A stretch of 64,000 nt of DNA from Ruegeria discodermiae (GTDB lineage Bacteria; Pseudomonadota; Alphaproteobacteria; Rhodobacterales; Rhodobacteraceae): NCBI RefSeq assembly GCF_030758345.1, contig NZ_JAVAMO010000001.1, positions 1,240,001 to 1,304,000 of the forward strand, read 5' to 3'. Positions 1 through 7,866 of the stretch are shown one piece after another (within the stretch, counting starts at the first letter, position 1; every line of letters starts with the position of its first letter). The notes under the pieces are model-generated. The model was not told the DNA's origin and did no database searches. It saw nothing but the letters and a program-made list of their open reading frames with translations. Both the position numbers and the translations under genes were made by a program.

Positions 1-237
1 CTTCTGGGGATCGAAGACATCGTCTATTGGGCCCGCGAGTTGGGCGGCACCAAGACCTCGCGCTTCACCGACTATCCCCATCCTGACTGGCGCATGTGGT
101 ATTTCCTGTTCCTGCTGATCTTCTATCTGGGCTTCACCCGGGTGTCCGAGATCGTTCTGGAGAAACTGATGGTGCGGTTATCCCACGGCCAGGCGACCAC
201 CGGCGGTGAAGCGCTGCGCAAACAGGTGACGGCATGA
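1..237 (+). CDS. ABC transporter permease, C-terminal fragment
   Basis: The reading frame is open from base 1 and stops at 235-237, so only the last 78 residues are in the window. It shows one clear membrane segment (about residues 32-50 of the fragment) followed by a short polar tail. It overlaps the next permease by the four bases ATGA. Polar amino-acid importers of the His/Glu/Gln type often have two such tandem permeases, which is why I read it as the first of a pair. The substrate cannot be told from this fragment. Confidence 0.8.
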   Translation, partial: LLGIEDIVYWARELGGTKTSRFTDYPHPDWRMWYFLFLLIFYLGFTRVSEIVLEKLMVRLSHGQATTGGEALRKQVTA

Positions 238-1043
238 AAAGCTGCATCCAGACCATTCAGGATTACGGGCTGCGCTCGATCGGCATTGGCGAGCGACGAC
301 TGCCGACCTCGGATTTCACCCTGTGCGAGCAGTTCACGCTGATCGGCTCGGGCATGATGTGGAACATCTATTTCGGGATCTTGGCGCTGATCACCGGTTT
401 CATGCTGGCCACCGCGCTGGCAGTGGGAAAATCCTCGAAGAACCGCCTTATCCGCAAGCCTGCGGAATGGTTCATCTTCCTGTTCCGTGGCTCACCGCTC
501 TTCATCCAGTTCTTCTTTGCCTATTTCCTGTTCCTGTCGCTGAAGAAGTCCTACCCGATGTTTGACGCCTTCACCTCGGCCTGGCTGGGGGCGCTGATCG
601 TCTTGTTCCTGAACACCGCCGCCTATTCGGGAGAGATTTTTTACGGTGCGCTGCGCTCGATTCCCAAGGGCGATGTCGAGGCCGCCGATGCCTATGGCCT
701 AACCGGCTGGGCGCGGTTCCGCCGGGTGATCTGGCCCACCATGCTGCGGCTGGCCTGGCCCGCCTATACGAATGAGGCGATCTTTCTGTTCCAGGCCACC
801 ACGCTGGTCTTCTTCTCGGCCTTCCCGGCCTGGCGGCAGGAGGGCGATGCGCTCTATTATGCCAGCTATTTCGCGGATAAGACCTTCAACCCGTTTATCC
901 CCTACCCGATCCTGGCCTTCTACTTCATCCTGTTCACGCTGTTCATCGTCTGGGGGTTCGGGCGGATCAATGCGCGGCTGAACCGGCACCTGCCCCAGGC
1001 CCAGAAGAAAAAGCTGCGGCTGCGGATGAATCTGGCGCGCTGA
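234..1043 (+). CDS. Amino-acid-type ABC transporter permease
   Basis: Inner-membrane subunit of a binding-protein-dependent importer of the HisM/ArtQ family. The 269-residue protein has several hydrophobic segments, the family signature FRGSPLF near residues 84-90, and an EAA loop at about 149-168 (EAADAYGLTGWARFRRVIWP) that contacts the ATPase. The ATG overlaps the preceding permease stop (ATGA), so the two are translationally coupled. The glutamine-synthetase-like gene starts 10 bases downstream. The context suggests uptake of an amino acid or amine that feeds the following ligases; this is inference. Confidence 0.9.
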   Translation: MKSCIQTIQDYGLRSIGIGERRLPTSDFTLCEQFTLIGSGMMWNIYFGILALITGFMLATALAVGKSSKNRLIRKPAEWFIFLFRGSPLFIQFFFAYFLFLSLKKSYPMFDAFTSAWLGALIVLFLNTAAYSGEIFYGALRSIPKGDVEAADAYGLTGWARFRRVIWPTMLRLAWPAYTNEAIFLFQATTLVFFSAFPAWRQEGDALYYASYFADKTFNPFIPYPILAFYFILFTLFIVWGFGRINARLNRHLPQAQKKKLRLRMNLAR

Positions 1044-1053
1044 AGGGCCTTCC

Positions 1054-2373
1054 ATGGATTTGACAAACCTGCGCAATTTCCGCGTCGCGACCTGCGATCT
1101 TAACGGTCAGATGCGAGGCAAATGGGTGCCCGGCGCCTATGGAACCAAGTTGGAGAGTGGCGCGCTGCGGATGCCGCTCTCGGCGGCGAATGTCGATCTC
1201 TGGGGGGCAGATATTGCCGACAGTCCGCTGGTGTTCGAAACCGGTGATGCTGATGGCATCCTGCGCCCCACCGAGCGCGGCGCGGTGCCTGCGCCCTGGG
1301 CGCGTGGCGAGACCGGGCTGGTCCCGATGGTGTTGCATAATGAAGATGGCACTCCGTTTGACGGCGACCCGCGCCATGCGCTGGCGCGTGTGCTGGGCGG
1401 CTTTGAAGCACGCGGCTGGACGGTCATGGCCGCAACCGAGTTGGAATTCACCCTGGTTGACACCAGCGGTGACAGCTTGCGCCCACCGCTCAACCCGCTG
1501 ACCGGCCAGCGGCTGGAAAGCCCTGCGGTATTATCTCTGGCCGAGATGGACGGGTTCGAGGGGTTCTTCAACGATCTCTACGACGCCTGCGTAGCGATGG
1601 ATATTCCGGCGCAGGCGGGAATCTCGGAAAGCGGCATCGGCCAGTTCGAGGTCAACCTGACCCATCAGGACGCGATGCGCTGCGCCGACGATACCTGGCT
1701 GTTCAAGACGTTGGCGCGCGGGCTGGCACGCAAACATGGCTTTGCCGCCAGCTTTATGGCCAAACCTTATGCCGAGGATGCGGGCAACGGGATGCATGTG
1801 CATTTCTCGGTTCTGGATCGCGATGGGCGCAATATCTTTGATGATGGCAGCGCGGAGGGCACCGACACGCTGCGCCACGCGGTGGCGGGTTGTCTGGCCG
1901 CCGCTCCGGCCTCAAGCCTGATCTTCGCACCCCATGGCAATTCCTATGACCGGCTGGTGCCCGGCGCGCATGCGCCCACGGGTCTGTGCTGGGCGTATGA
2001 GAACCGCACCGCCGCCATCCGCATTCCCGGCGGTCCCCCTGCCGCGCGCCGGATCGAGCACCGCGTGGCCGGGGCTGATATCAACCCCTACCTGTTGCTC
2101 TCGGCCCTGCTGGGTGCGGCGCTGGCCGGGATCGAGGATCAGGCCCCGCCCCCTGTCCCCATCTCCGGCAACGCCTATGAGATTGACGGGTTGCCACAGC
2201 TTTGCACCTCGCTTGACGAGGCCGTGACCCGGTTTGAAAGCGACCCGCTTATCGCAGGGATCTTTGCGCCGGATCTGATCCGCAACCTGTGCCTGACCAA
2301 ACGGCAGGAACTGGCGGGTTTTGCCACGTGCCCGCCCGAAACCCACTGGCGCAGCTACGTGGAATGCGTCTGA
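1054..2373 (+). CDS. Glutamine synthetase family protein (gamma-glutamyl-amine ligase-like)
   Basis: ATP-dependent ligase of the glutamine synthetase superfamily, 439 residues. Visible family motifs are ATELEF (127-132, metal ligands), GQFEVNL near 195, the GNGMHVHFS nucleotide and glutamate region near 248, and ENRTAAIRIPG near 316. The histidine-containing MHVH form and the length resemble PuuA-like gamma-glutamyl-amine ligases more than housekeeping GlnA. It lies in an apparent operon with the ABC permeases, a class I amidotransferase and a second ligase. The exact amine substrate cannot be assigned from sequence. Confidence 0.88.
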   Translation: MDLTNLRNFRVATCDLNGQMRGKWVPGAYGTKLESGALRMPLSAANVDLWGADIADSPLVFETGDADGILRPTERGAVPAPWARGETGLVPMVLHNEDGTPFDGDPRHALARVLGGFEARGWTVMAATELEFTLVDTSGDSLRPPLNPLTGQRLESPAVLSLAEMDGFEGFFNDLYDACVAMDIPAQAGISESGIGQFEVNLTHQDAMRCADDTWLFKTLARGLARKHGFAASFMAKPYAEDAGNGMHVHFSVLDRDGRNIFDDGSAEGTDTLRHAVAGCLAAAPASSLIFAPHGNSYDRLVPGAHAPTGLCWAYENRTAAIRIPGGPPAARRIEHRVAGADINPYLLLSALLGAALAGIEDQAPPPVPISGNAYEIDGLPQLCTSLDEAVTRFESDPLIAGIFAPDLIRNLCLTKRQELAGFATCPPETHWRSYVECV

Positions 2374-2430
2374 TCCCTTGCCAGCAAATTGACGCTCCAC
2401 TACCGTCGGGCCAATCTCAATCGGTGACTT

Positions 2431-3114
2431 ATGAAAATCGGACTACTGCAGGCAGGGCATCTGGCGGATAGCATTGTCAAAACCCATGGCGACTATGACC
2501 GGCTCTACCCCGCTCTTCTGAAAAATCAGGGCTTTGACTTTGTCTCTTACCCCGTCGTTGACGGTGTCTTTCCCGATGGGCCCGGCGACGCGGATGGCTG
2601 GCTGATCTCCGGCTCGCGGCACGGCGCCTATGAGGATCACGACTGGATAGAGCCACTGGAAGCGCTGATCCGCGACATCCATGATAGTGGCGTGCCGCTT
2701 GTCGGCATCTGTTTCGGCCATCAGATCATCGCGCAGGCTATGGGCGGCACGGTCGAGAAATTCGACGGCGGCTGGGCGGTTGGCCCGACGGATTATACAG
2801 AGGGTGAGGACACGCTCACCCTGAACGCCTGGCATCAGGATCAGGTCACCAGACGCCCCGATACCGCCCACCTGACCGCCAGCAATGCCTTTTGCGAAAA
2901 TGCCATGCTGACCTATGGCGACCACATCTGGACCATTCAGGCCCATCCCGAGTTCGAAAACGCGTTCATCCACGATCTGATGGCGGCGCGCGGGCGCGGC
3001 ATCGTGCCCGACCCGATACTGGATGCCGCCGAGGCGCGGCTGAGCGACCCCATCGACAGTGACGCAATTGCGCAGCGCATCGGCGCCTTTTTCCGAGCGG
3101 CGAGGACTTCATGA
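2431..3114 (+). CDS. Class I glutamine amidotransferase-like protein
   Basis: Protein of 227 residues with a class I glutaminase fold. The nucleophile is Cys94 in GICFGHQ, and the His-Glu of the triad is in AHPEFE (His172, Glu174). Such domains hydrolyse a gamma-glutamyl amide; free-standing ones next to PuuA-like ligases can remove the gamma-glutamyl group, as PuuD does in E. coli. The stop overlaps the start of the second ligase by ATGA, tying it to that operon. No synthase domain is attached, so GMP synthase or similar is unlikely. The specific role is inferred from context. Confidence 0.85.
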   Translation: MKIGLLQAGHLADSIVKTHGDYDRLYPALLKNQGFDFVSYPVVDGVFPDGPGDADGWLISGSRHGAYEDHDWIEPLEALIRDIHDSGVPLVGICFGHQIIAQAMGGTVEKFDGGWAVGPTDYTEGEDTLTLNAWHQDQVTRRPDTAHLTASNAFCENAMLTYGDHIWTIQAHPEFENAFIHDLMAARGRGIVPDPILDAAEARLSDPIDSDAIAQRIGAFFRAARTS

Positions 3115-4469
3115 GCGACTGGATCAACACCCTGCCCGACGCCGCGCGCGCCTATCTGGACGGGCGCAGGCTGGATGAGGTGGAATGCATCATCTCGGAC
3201 CTGCCCGGCATTGCGCGCGGCAAAGCTGTGCCCGCCTCGAAATTCGTGCGCCAGGACTATTTCCACCTGCCCGACAGCATCTTCTACCAGACCATCACCG
3301 GTGACTGGGGTGAAGCGGCAGACGAGGACGGCTTCATCGAAAAAGACATGATCCTGAAGCCGGACATGTCCACCGCCACTGCCGCGCCCTGGACCGGCGA
3401 CTGGACGTTGCAGGTGATCCACGATGCCTATGACCGTGACGGCAACGCGATCCCGTTCAGCCCGCGCAATGTACTGAAACGCGTGGTCGAATTGTACCAC
3501 AAGAAGGGCTGGAAACCGGTCGTCGCGCCCGAGATGGAGTTCTTTCTGGTCGCGCGCAATCTCGACCCCGCGCATGAGATTAAGCCGATGATGGGCCGCT
3601 CGGGCCGCCCGGCCGCCGCCCGTCAGGCCTATTCGATGACGGCAGTGGACGAGTTCGGGCCGGTGATCGACGACATCTATGATTTCGCCGAGGCGCAGGG
3701 CTTTGAAATCGACGGCATCACCCAGGAAGGCGGCGCTGGTCAGCTAGAGATCAACCTGCGCCATGGCAATCCCGTCAAGTTGGCCGATGAGGTGTTCTAT
3801 TTCAAACGGCTGATCCGCGAGGCTGCGCTGCGCCACGATTGCTTTGCGACCTTCATGGCCAAACCGATTGCGGACGAGCCCGGCTCGGCCATGCATATTC
3901 ACCACTCGCTGATCGACATGGAGACCGGCAAGAACATCTTTTCCGGGCCTCAGGGCGGCGAGACGGATGCTTTCTATCACTTCATCGCGGGTCTACAGAC
4001 GCACATGCCCGCCGCCTTGGCGGTTATGGCGCCGTATGTGAATTCCTACCGCCGATATGTCAGGGATCAGGCCGCGCCGATCAATCTGGAATGGGCGCGC
4101 GACAACCGCACCACCGGCATTCGCGTGCCACTGTCGGGGCCGGAAAGCCGCCGGGTGGAAAACCGCATAGCGGGGATGGATTGCAACCCTTATCTGGGCA
4201 TCGCGGCTTCCTTGGCCTGTGGCTATCTGGGCCTGACCCAGCAAGATCGCCCCAGACGCCAGTTTTATGGTGATGCCTATGAGGGTGACGGTGATATCCC
4301 GCAGGTCATGGGGCAGGCCCTGGACCTGTTTGATCAGGCCGAGGCGCTGCACAAAGTGCTGGGCCCGGATTTCGCCCGGGTCTATGGCATCATAAAACGC
4401 TCGGAATACGAAGAGTTCCTGCAGGTTATTTCGCCCTGGGAGCGCGAGCATCTGCTGCTGAATGTCTGA
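3111..4469 (+). CDS. Glutamine synthetase family protein, second paralogue
   Basis: Second glutamine-synthetase-type ligase, 452 residues, clearly diverged from the one at 1054. Motifs are APEMEFFLVA near 141, GGAGQLEINL near 207, GSAMHIHHSL near 260 and DNRTTGIRVP near 331. The start overlaps the amidotransferase stop by four bases. Two different ligases flanking a glutaminase suggest a gamma-glutamylated intermediate rather than plain ammonia assimilation. An N-terminal region of about 110 residues fits the non-GlnA subfamily. Substrate unknown. Confidence 0.88.
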   Translation: MSDWINTLPDAARAYLDGRRLDEVECIISDLPGIARGKAVPASKFVRQDYFHLPDSIFYQTITGDWGEAADEDGFIEKDMILKPDMSTATAAPWTGDWTLQVIHDAYDRDGNAIPFSPRNVLKRVVELYHKKGWKPVVAPEMEFFLVARNLDPAHEIKPMMGRSGRPAAARQAYSMTAVDEFGPVIDDIYDFAEAQGFEIDGITQEGGAGQLEINLRHGNPVKLADEVFYFKRLIREAALRHDCFATFMAKPIADEPGSAMHIHHSLIDMETGKNIFSGPQGGETDAFYHFIAGLQTHMPAALAVMAPYVNSYRRYVRDQAAPINLEWARDNRTTGIRVPLSGPESRRVENRIAGMDCNPYLGIAASLACGYLGLTQQDRPRRQFYGDAYEGDGDIPQVMGQALDLFDQAEALHKVLGPDFARVYGIIKRSEYEEFLQVISPWEREHLLLNV

Positions 4470-4588
4470 ACCTCCAGACCCTGTGTGACGGATTGGTGAA
4501 ATTTTGCCACCCTAACGCGAAGCCTCTTGGCAGGTCTGCGCATTAGTTTTATGTTTTCGAAAAGTTAGATTAAGTAAGGCCAAATCTG

Positions 4589-5800
4589 ATGCAGGCTCCC
4601 AACGTCCACGAAGCTGAACCCATCCCCGCAGCCGCCCGTGATGCGATCGACGCGCTTTTGCAATCGGGCGACCTGTTTCGCTATACCGCGCCGCAAGACG
4701 CGCCGGTCTCTCTGCTTGAGGCGGAATTTGCCCAATTGCTGGGATCGAAATATGCGCTGGCGGTCTCCTCATGTTCCGCCGCATTGTTCCTGTCGCTCAA
4801 GGCGCTGGACTTGCCCCGTGATGCATGCGTCCTGATCCCCGGCTTCACCTTTGCTGCCGTCCCCTCTTCCATCGTGCATGCCGATTGCATTCCGATGCTC
4901 TGCGAAGTTGGCGAGAACTATCGCATCGACATGGGTGATTTCGAGGCCAAGCTGGACAGCGCGCAGGCGGTCATCATCAGCCATATGCGGGGCCATACCT
5001 CGGACATGGATGCGATCATGGCGCTGTGTGAGGCGCGCGACATTCCGGTGATCGAGGACGCAGCCCATTCGCTGGGCACCACATGGCATCGCCGCAATAT
5101 CGGCACCATCGGCAAGGTCGGCTGTTTCTCGTTCCAATCCTACAAGATGATCAATGCGGGCGAAGGAGGCATCCTGATCACCGATGATGCCGATCTGGTC
5201 GCCCGCGCCGTCATCATGTCAGGCGCCTATGAGCATAACTGGCAAAAGCACAAAGGCCCGCATGGCGAAAACACGCCCGATCTGGAACAGGCCTTTGCCC
5301 GCTGGCAGAACAAGCTGCCGCTTTATAACCTGCGCATGAGCAACCTCAGCGCCGTGGTGATCCGCCCGCAACTGCCCGAACTGGCGCGGCGGGTGCGCGA
5401 CGGTCTGGCCAATCACGACTATGTTGCAGCGCAGCTCAACGCCTCGCCCCATATCGACGTGCCTGCACCGCTGGCACCCGAGCAACGCGCGCCGGATTCG
5501 ATCCAGTTCAATCTGGTGGGGCTGGATGACGGCGAAACCCGCGCCTTTGCCGATGCTGCCGCCGCGCGCGGGGTCAAGGTGCAGGTATTCGGGTTGAGCG
5601 AGGACAATGCCCGCGCCTTCTGGAACTGGCAGTTCCTGCCTGAGCAAGTCGAGTTGCCGCAAACCCGCGCCATGCTGATGCGTGCCTGTGATGTGCGACT
5701 GCCGGTTAGGCTGACCCGCGACGAGCTTGACCTGATCGCAGGTATCCTGCTGGCCGCGATGGAGGATGCGACCGGCCCGGTGCGCGCCTACGGCACCTGA
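4589..5800 (+). CDS. DegT/DnrJ/EryC1/StrS-type PLP aminotransferase
   Basis: PLP-dependent enzyme of 403 residues. The N-terminal half shows the fold-type I pattern: SSCSAALFLSL (60-70), VIEDAAHSLG with the pyridine-binding Asp157, and SFQSYKMINAGEGG with the Schiff-base Lys186. Family members usually aminate nucleotide-linked keto sugars, but no sugar genes lie nearby, so here it may act with the amine/amino-acid operon upstream. A gap of about 120 bases separates it from the second ligase. The start is supported by AAGG nine bases upstream. Its 3' end overlaps the convergent protease gene by 13 bases. Confidence 0.85.
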   Translation: MQAPNVHEAEPIPAAARDAIDALLQSGDLFRYTAPQDAPVSLLEAEFAQLLGSKYALAVSSCSAALFLSLKALDLPRDACVLIPGFTFAAVPSSIVHADCIPMLCEVGENYRIDMGDFEAKLDSAQAVIISHMRGHTSDMDAIMALCEARDIPVIEDAAHSLGTTWHRRNIGTIGKVGCFSFQSYKMINAGEGGILITDDADLVARAVIMSGAYEHNWQKHKGPHGENTPDLEQAFARWQNKLPLYNLRMSNLSAVVIRPQLPELARRVRDGLANHDYVAAQLNASPHIDVPAPLAPEQRAPDSIQFNLVGLDDGETRAFADAAAARGVKVQVFGLSEDNARAFWNWQFLPEQVELPQTRAMLMRACDVRLPVRLTRDELDLIAGILLAAMEDATGPVRAYGT

Positions 5801-6579
5801 TCGCGGGCACGTTGTAAGCCACGCTCGAACAGTCGACTGTTCAGAAACACACCGCGCGCGCCATCCGGCGTCGCGCTGCCTTGTGACAGGATGCCCACCA
5901 CTTCCGGCCCATCCGCGCCCTCCACCAGCAAGGGCGCGCCGGAATCGCCCTGCATGATCGGGCAGTCCAGGATCGCAACCTCGCGCAACTGGCGCGGGGC
6001 CTGCGGTTCGCAGGGTCCGGCGCGGCTCAGCACATGGGGGCGCAGTCCAGAATATCCGGCCACGTTGAGCGCGGCAACAGCCCGCGCGGGATCAGCGATC
6101 GGCAGGCTGCCGAGCTGCTGCCCGATCGGGTCCTCAAGGATCAACACCGCCCAGTCTGCGATTGTCATCGGTGTAAAATCACGGCTCTGCACATCCTGGG
6201 CCGGGTCGGTCACATAATCCAGAACCTGCGACACCGCTTGAGCCTCGCCCCGCTGATACCCGGCGACAAAGCGGATGCTGTTGGGCGGTATCCAACGTTT
6301 GCGGGCGCCGTTGTATAGGCAATGCGCCGCTGTCAGCACCAGCCGGTCAGCGACCAGAACCCCGGTGCAATGCTGCCGGATATCGGTGCTGGCAAAATTC
6401 ACCCGGCCGATGGCGCGCCATGGCGCGCTGGCCGCATCCAGCACGGGCCGTTCGCGGATCGGTGCGCAATCCCCTGCCAGATCCGGCCCCAACAGACACA
6501 GGTTCTGCGCACCGGCAAATCCGGTCGTGACGGCAAGCGCGCATGCCCCTGCAAGCAGGCGCATCACAGGCATGATCAA
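5788..6579 (-). CDS. Secreted trypsin-like serine protease
   Basis: S1-family protease of 263 residues with an N-terminal signal sequence (hydrophobic 6-22, cleavage likely after about residue 24). The catalytic triad is visible: His86 in TAAHC, Asp142 in ADWAVL and Ser213 in GDSGAPLL. Several cysteines suggest disulfides and a periplasmic or extracellular site. Its ATG overlaps the phaR stop by ATGA, so it may be co-transcribed with phaR although no functional link is known. Natural substrate unknown. Confidence 0.85.
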   Translation of the reverse strand: MIMPVMRLLAGACALAVTTGFAGAQNLCLLGPDLAGDCAPIRERPVLDAASAPWRAIGRVNFASTDIRQHCTGVLVADRLVLTAAHCLYNGARKRWIPPNSIRFVAGYQRGEAQAVSQVLDYVTDPAQDVQSRDFTPMTIADWAVLILEDPIGQQLGSLPIADPARAVAALNVAGYSGLRPHVLSRAGPCEPQAPRQLREVAILDCPIMQGDSGAPLLVEGADGPEVVGILSQGSATPDGARGVFLNSRLFERGLQRARDQVP

Positions 6580-7133
6580 CTCAGTTTCGAAAGCTTGTCC
6601 TGAAGCTCGGCCAGTTGCTTCTTGATCTCGTCCAGATCCTCGCCCGAGGCATCCTCGGGCTCTTCAGCATCATGGGCCGGTCCCGACCAATTGCCCGACA
6701 AGCCGCCGGTCATCGCCTTGAGGAACGCCTGCTGCTGCGCCTTGAGCGCGTCAAAGCCGGGAATCTGCGCCATCGGATTCATGGCGTTCATGTTCTGCAT
6801 CACCTTGGACTGGCTTTCGCGCAGCATGTCAAAGGAGCTTTGCAGGAATTGCGGCATCATCCCGCCACCGGGCAACATGTAGCTGCGCACCAAGTCATTG
6901 AGCACATTCACCGGCAGCACATTCTCGCCCCTGCTTTCATGCTCGGCGATGATCTGAAGGAGGTATTGCCGGGTCAAGTCGTCGCCGGACTTGAGATCGA
7001 CAATCTGAACTTCACGTCCATCGCGGATGAAGCCTGCGATGTCTTCCAGCGTGACATAGTCGCTGGTTTCAGTGTTGTAGAGTCTGCGGCTGGCATACCG
7101 CTTGATCAGCAACGGCTTTTCCTGTTCGGCCAC
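6576..7133 (-). CDS. phaR: Polyhydroxyalkanoate synthesis repressor PhaR
   Basis: DNA-binding regulator of PHA granule genes, 185 residues. The N-terminal PHB/PHA accumulation regulator domain (about 7-65) contains KRYASRRLYNTETSDYVTL, a family hallmark. A second domain around 70-135 (FLQSSFDMLRESQ, QQQAFLKAM) and an acidic C-terminal helix follow. The start is a GTG at 7131-7133: the nearby ATG is out of frame, while GGAGG sits seven bases before the GTG. Known PhaR proteins repress phasin genes and leave DNA when they bind nascent PHA. Candidate binding boxes are listed separately. Confidence 0.93.
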   Translation of the reverse strand: MAEQEKPLLIKRYASRRLYNTETSDYVTLEDIAGFIRDGREVQIVDLKSGDDLTRQYLLQIIAEHESRGENVLPVNVLNDLVRSYMLPGGGMMPQFLQSSFDMLRESQSKVMQNMNAMNPMAQIPGFDALKAQQQAFLKAMTGGLSGNWSGPAHDAEEPEDASGEDLDEIKKQLAELQDKLSKLS

Positions 7134-7154
7134 CCATATCCCTCCCCGGTATTG

Positions 7155-7165
7155 ATGCGATGCAG
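7155..7165. promoter_or_regulatory. Possible PhaR box upstream of phaR
   Basis: The sequence ATGCGATGCAG lies 22 bases upstream of the phaR GTG. It differs at one position from the CTGC-N3-GCAG palindrome reported for PhaR of related bacteria. It could allow autoregulation. Weaker than the two exact copies around phaC. Confidence 0.4.
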
Positions 7166-7214
7166 CAAAAGACTATGCGAGCGCAGCAGAAAAGGGAAGT
7201 GCCCGTCTGAATAC

Positions 7215-7241
7215 AAAAAGGGCAGGCCTTGCGACCTGCCC
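7215..7241 (-). terminator. Intrinsic terminator of phaP
   Basis: On the minus strand GGGCAGG (7241-7235) and CCTGCCC (7226-7220) form a 7-bp stem with an 8-base loop followed by five T (7219-7215). It lies about 50 bases after the phaP stop and before phaR, so strong phasin transcription would largely end before the repressor gene. Confidence 0.8.
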
Positions 7242-7291
7242 AGAGAAATTGCACCTAAATGGGAGGAAAGGGCGCAATTTTTCGTTAGCGA

Positions 7292-7735
7292 TTACTTCGC
7301 GCCTGCTTTCTTGGCAGCGGCGGTCACGTCGTTGGTCGCTTTTTTGACGGCGGCGGTTGCATCTTCGGTGATGTCTTTGCCAGCAGCCATCAGCAGCTCG
7401 ACGGTGTCCATCTGTACTTTTTTTGCAACTTCAGCGAAGGCAGCCAGGTTTTCAGCAGCAACTTCGGCCGAGGAGGAGGCGAAGTCGGTTGCGGCTTTGG
7501 CGTAGTCGGCCGGCTCTGCCTTGGCTTTGGAATAGTCGCCCAGTTTGGCCAGGGTGTCTTTGGTCCACTTGCTGGAGATCTCTGCCGATTTTTCAGCAGC
7601 TTCCAGAGCAACGCCCGACAGCTTTTCGTTCAGGCTTGTGGTGGTTTTGAAGGCATCTTCGAACGCTGCGGTGTCGATCGGGAATGCGCCCATGGTGTCT
7701 TTGATGATGGTGGTGAAGTCTTGCGTCTTAGCCAT
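7292..7735 (-). CDS. phaP: Phasin, PHA granule-associated protein
   Basis: Small helical, Ala/Lys/Glu-rich protein of 147 residues typical of phasins, which coat PHA granules and control their size and number. The sequence is almost all amphipathic helix with AEKSAEISSKW and YAKAATDFASSSAEV segments and a lysine/alanine-rich C-terminus. I start at MAKTQDF (ATG 7735-7733) rather than an in-frame codon 33 bases upstream, because phasins of this group start there. It lies between phaC and phaR, has its own terminator, and is preceded by a PhaR-type box. Confidence 0.9.
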   Translation of the reverse strand: MAKTQDFTTIIKDTMGAFPIDTAAFEDAFKTTTSLNEKLSGVALEAAEKSAEISSKWTKDTLAKLGDYSKAKAEPADYAKAATDFASSSAEVAAENLAAFAEVAKKVQMDTVELLMAAGKDITEDATAAVKKATNDVTAAAKKAGAK

Positions 7736-7831
7736 TGTCTCAATCCTAATTGCCGAGTCCGGGCCCACCCCGTTTTCTTCGGCTTGAGACGAATATGGAT
7801 GCCGCAGCGCAGCATTGCAAGAAATTTCTCG

Positions 7832-7842
7832 CTGCGCCGCAG
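7832..7842. promoter_or_regulatory. PhaR-type box upstream of phaP
   Basis: CTGCGCCGCAG is an exact match to CTGC-N3-GCAG, the recognition pattern described for PhaR in Rhodobacter and Paracoccus relatives. It lies about 97 bases upstream of the phaP start, in the phaC-phaP intergenic region, where repression of the phasin gene would be expected. Confidence 0.6.
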
Positions 7843-7866
7843 AATATTTTTGATTTCCTATGTAAG

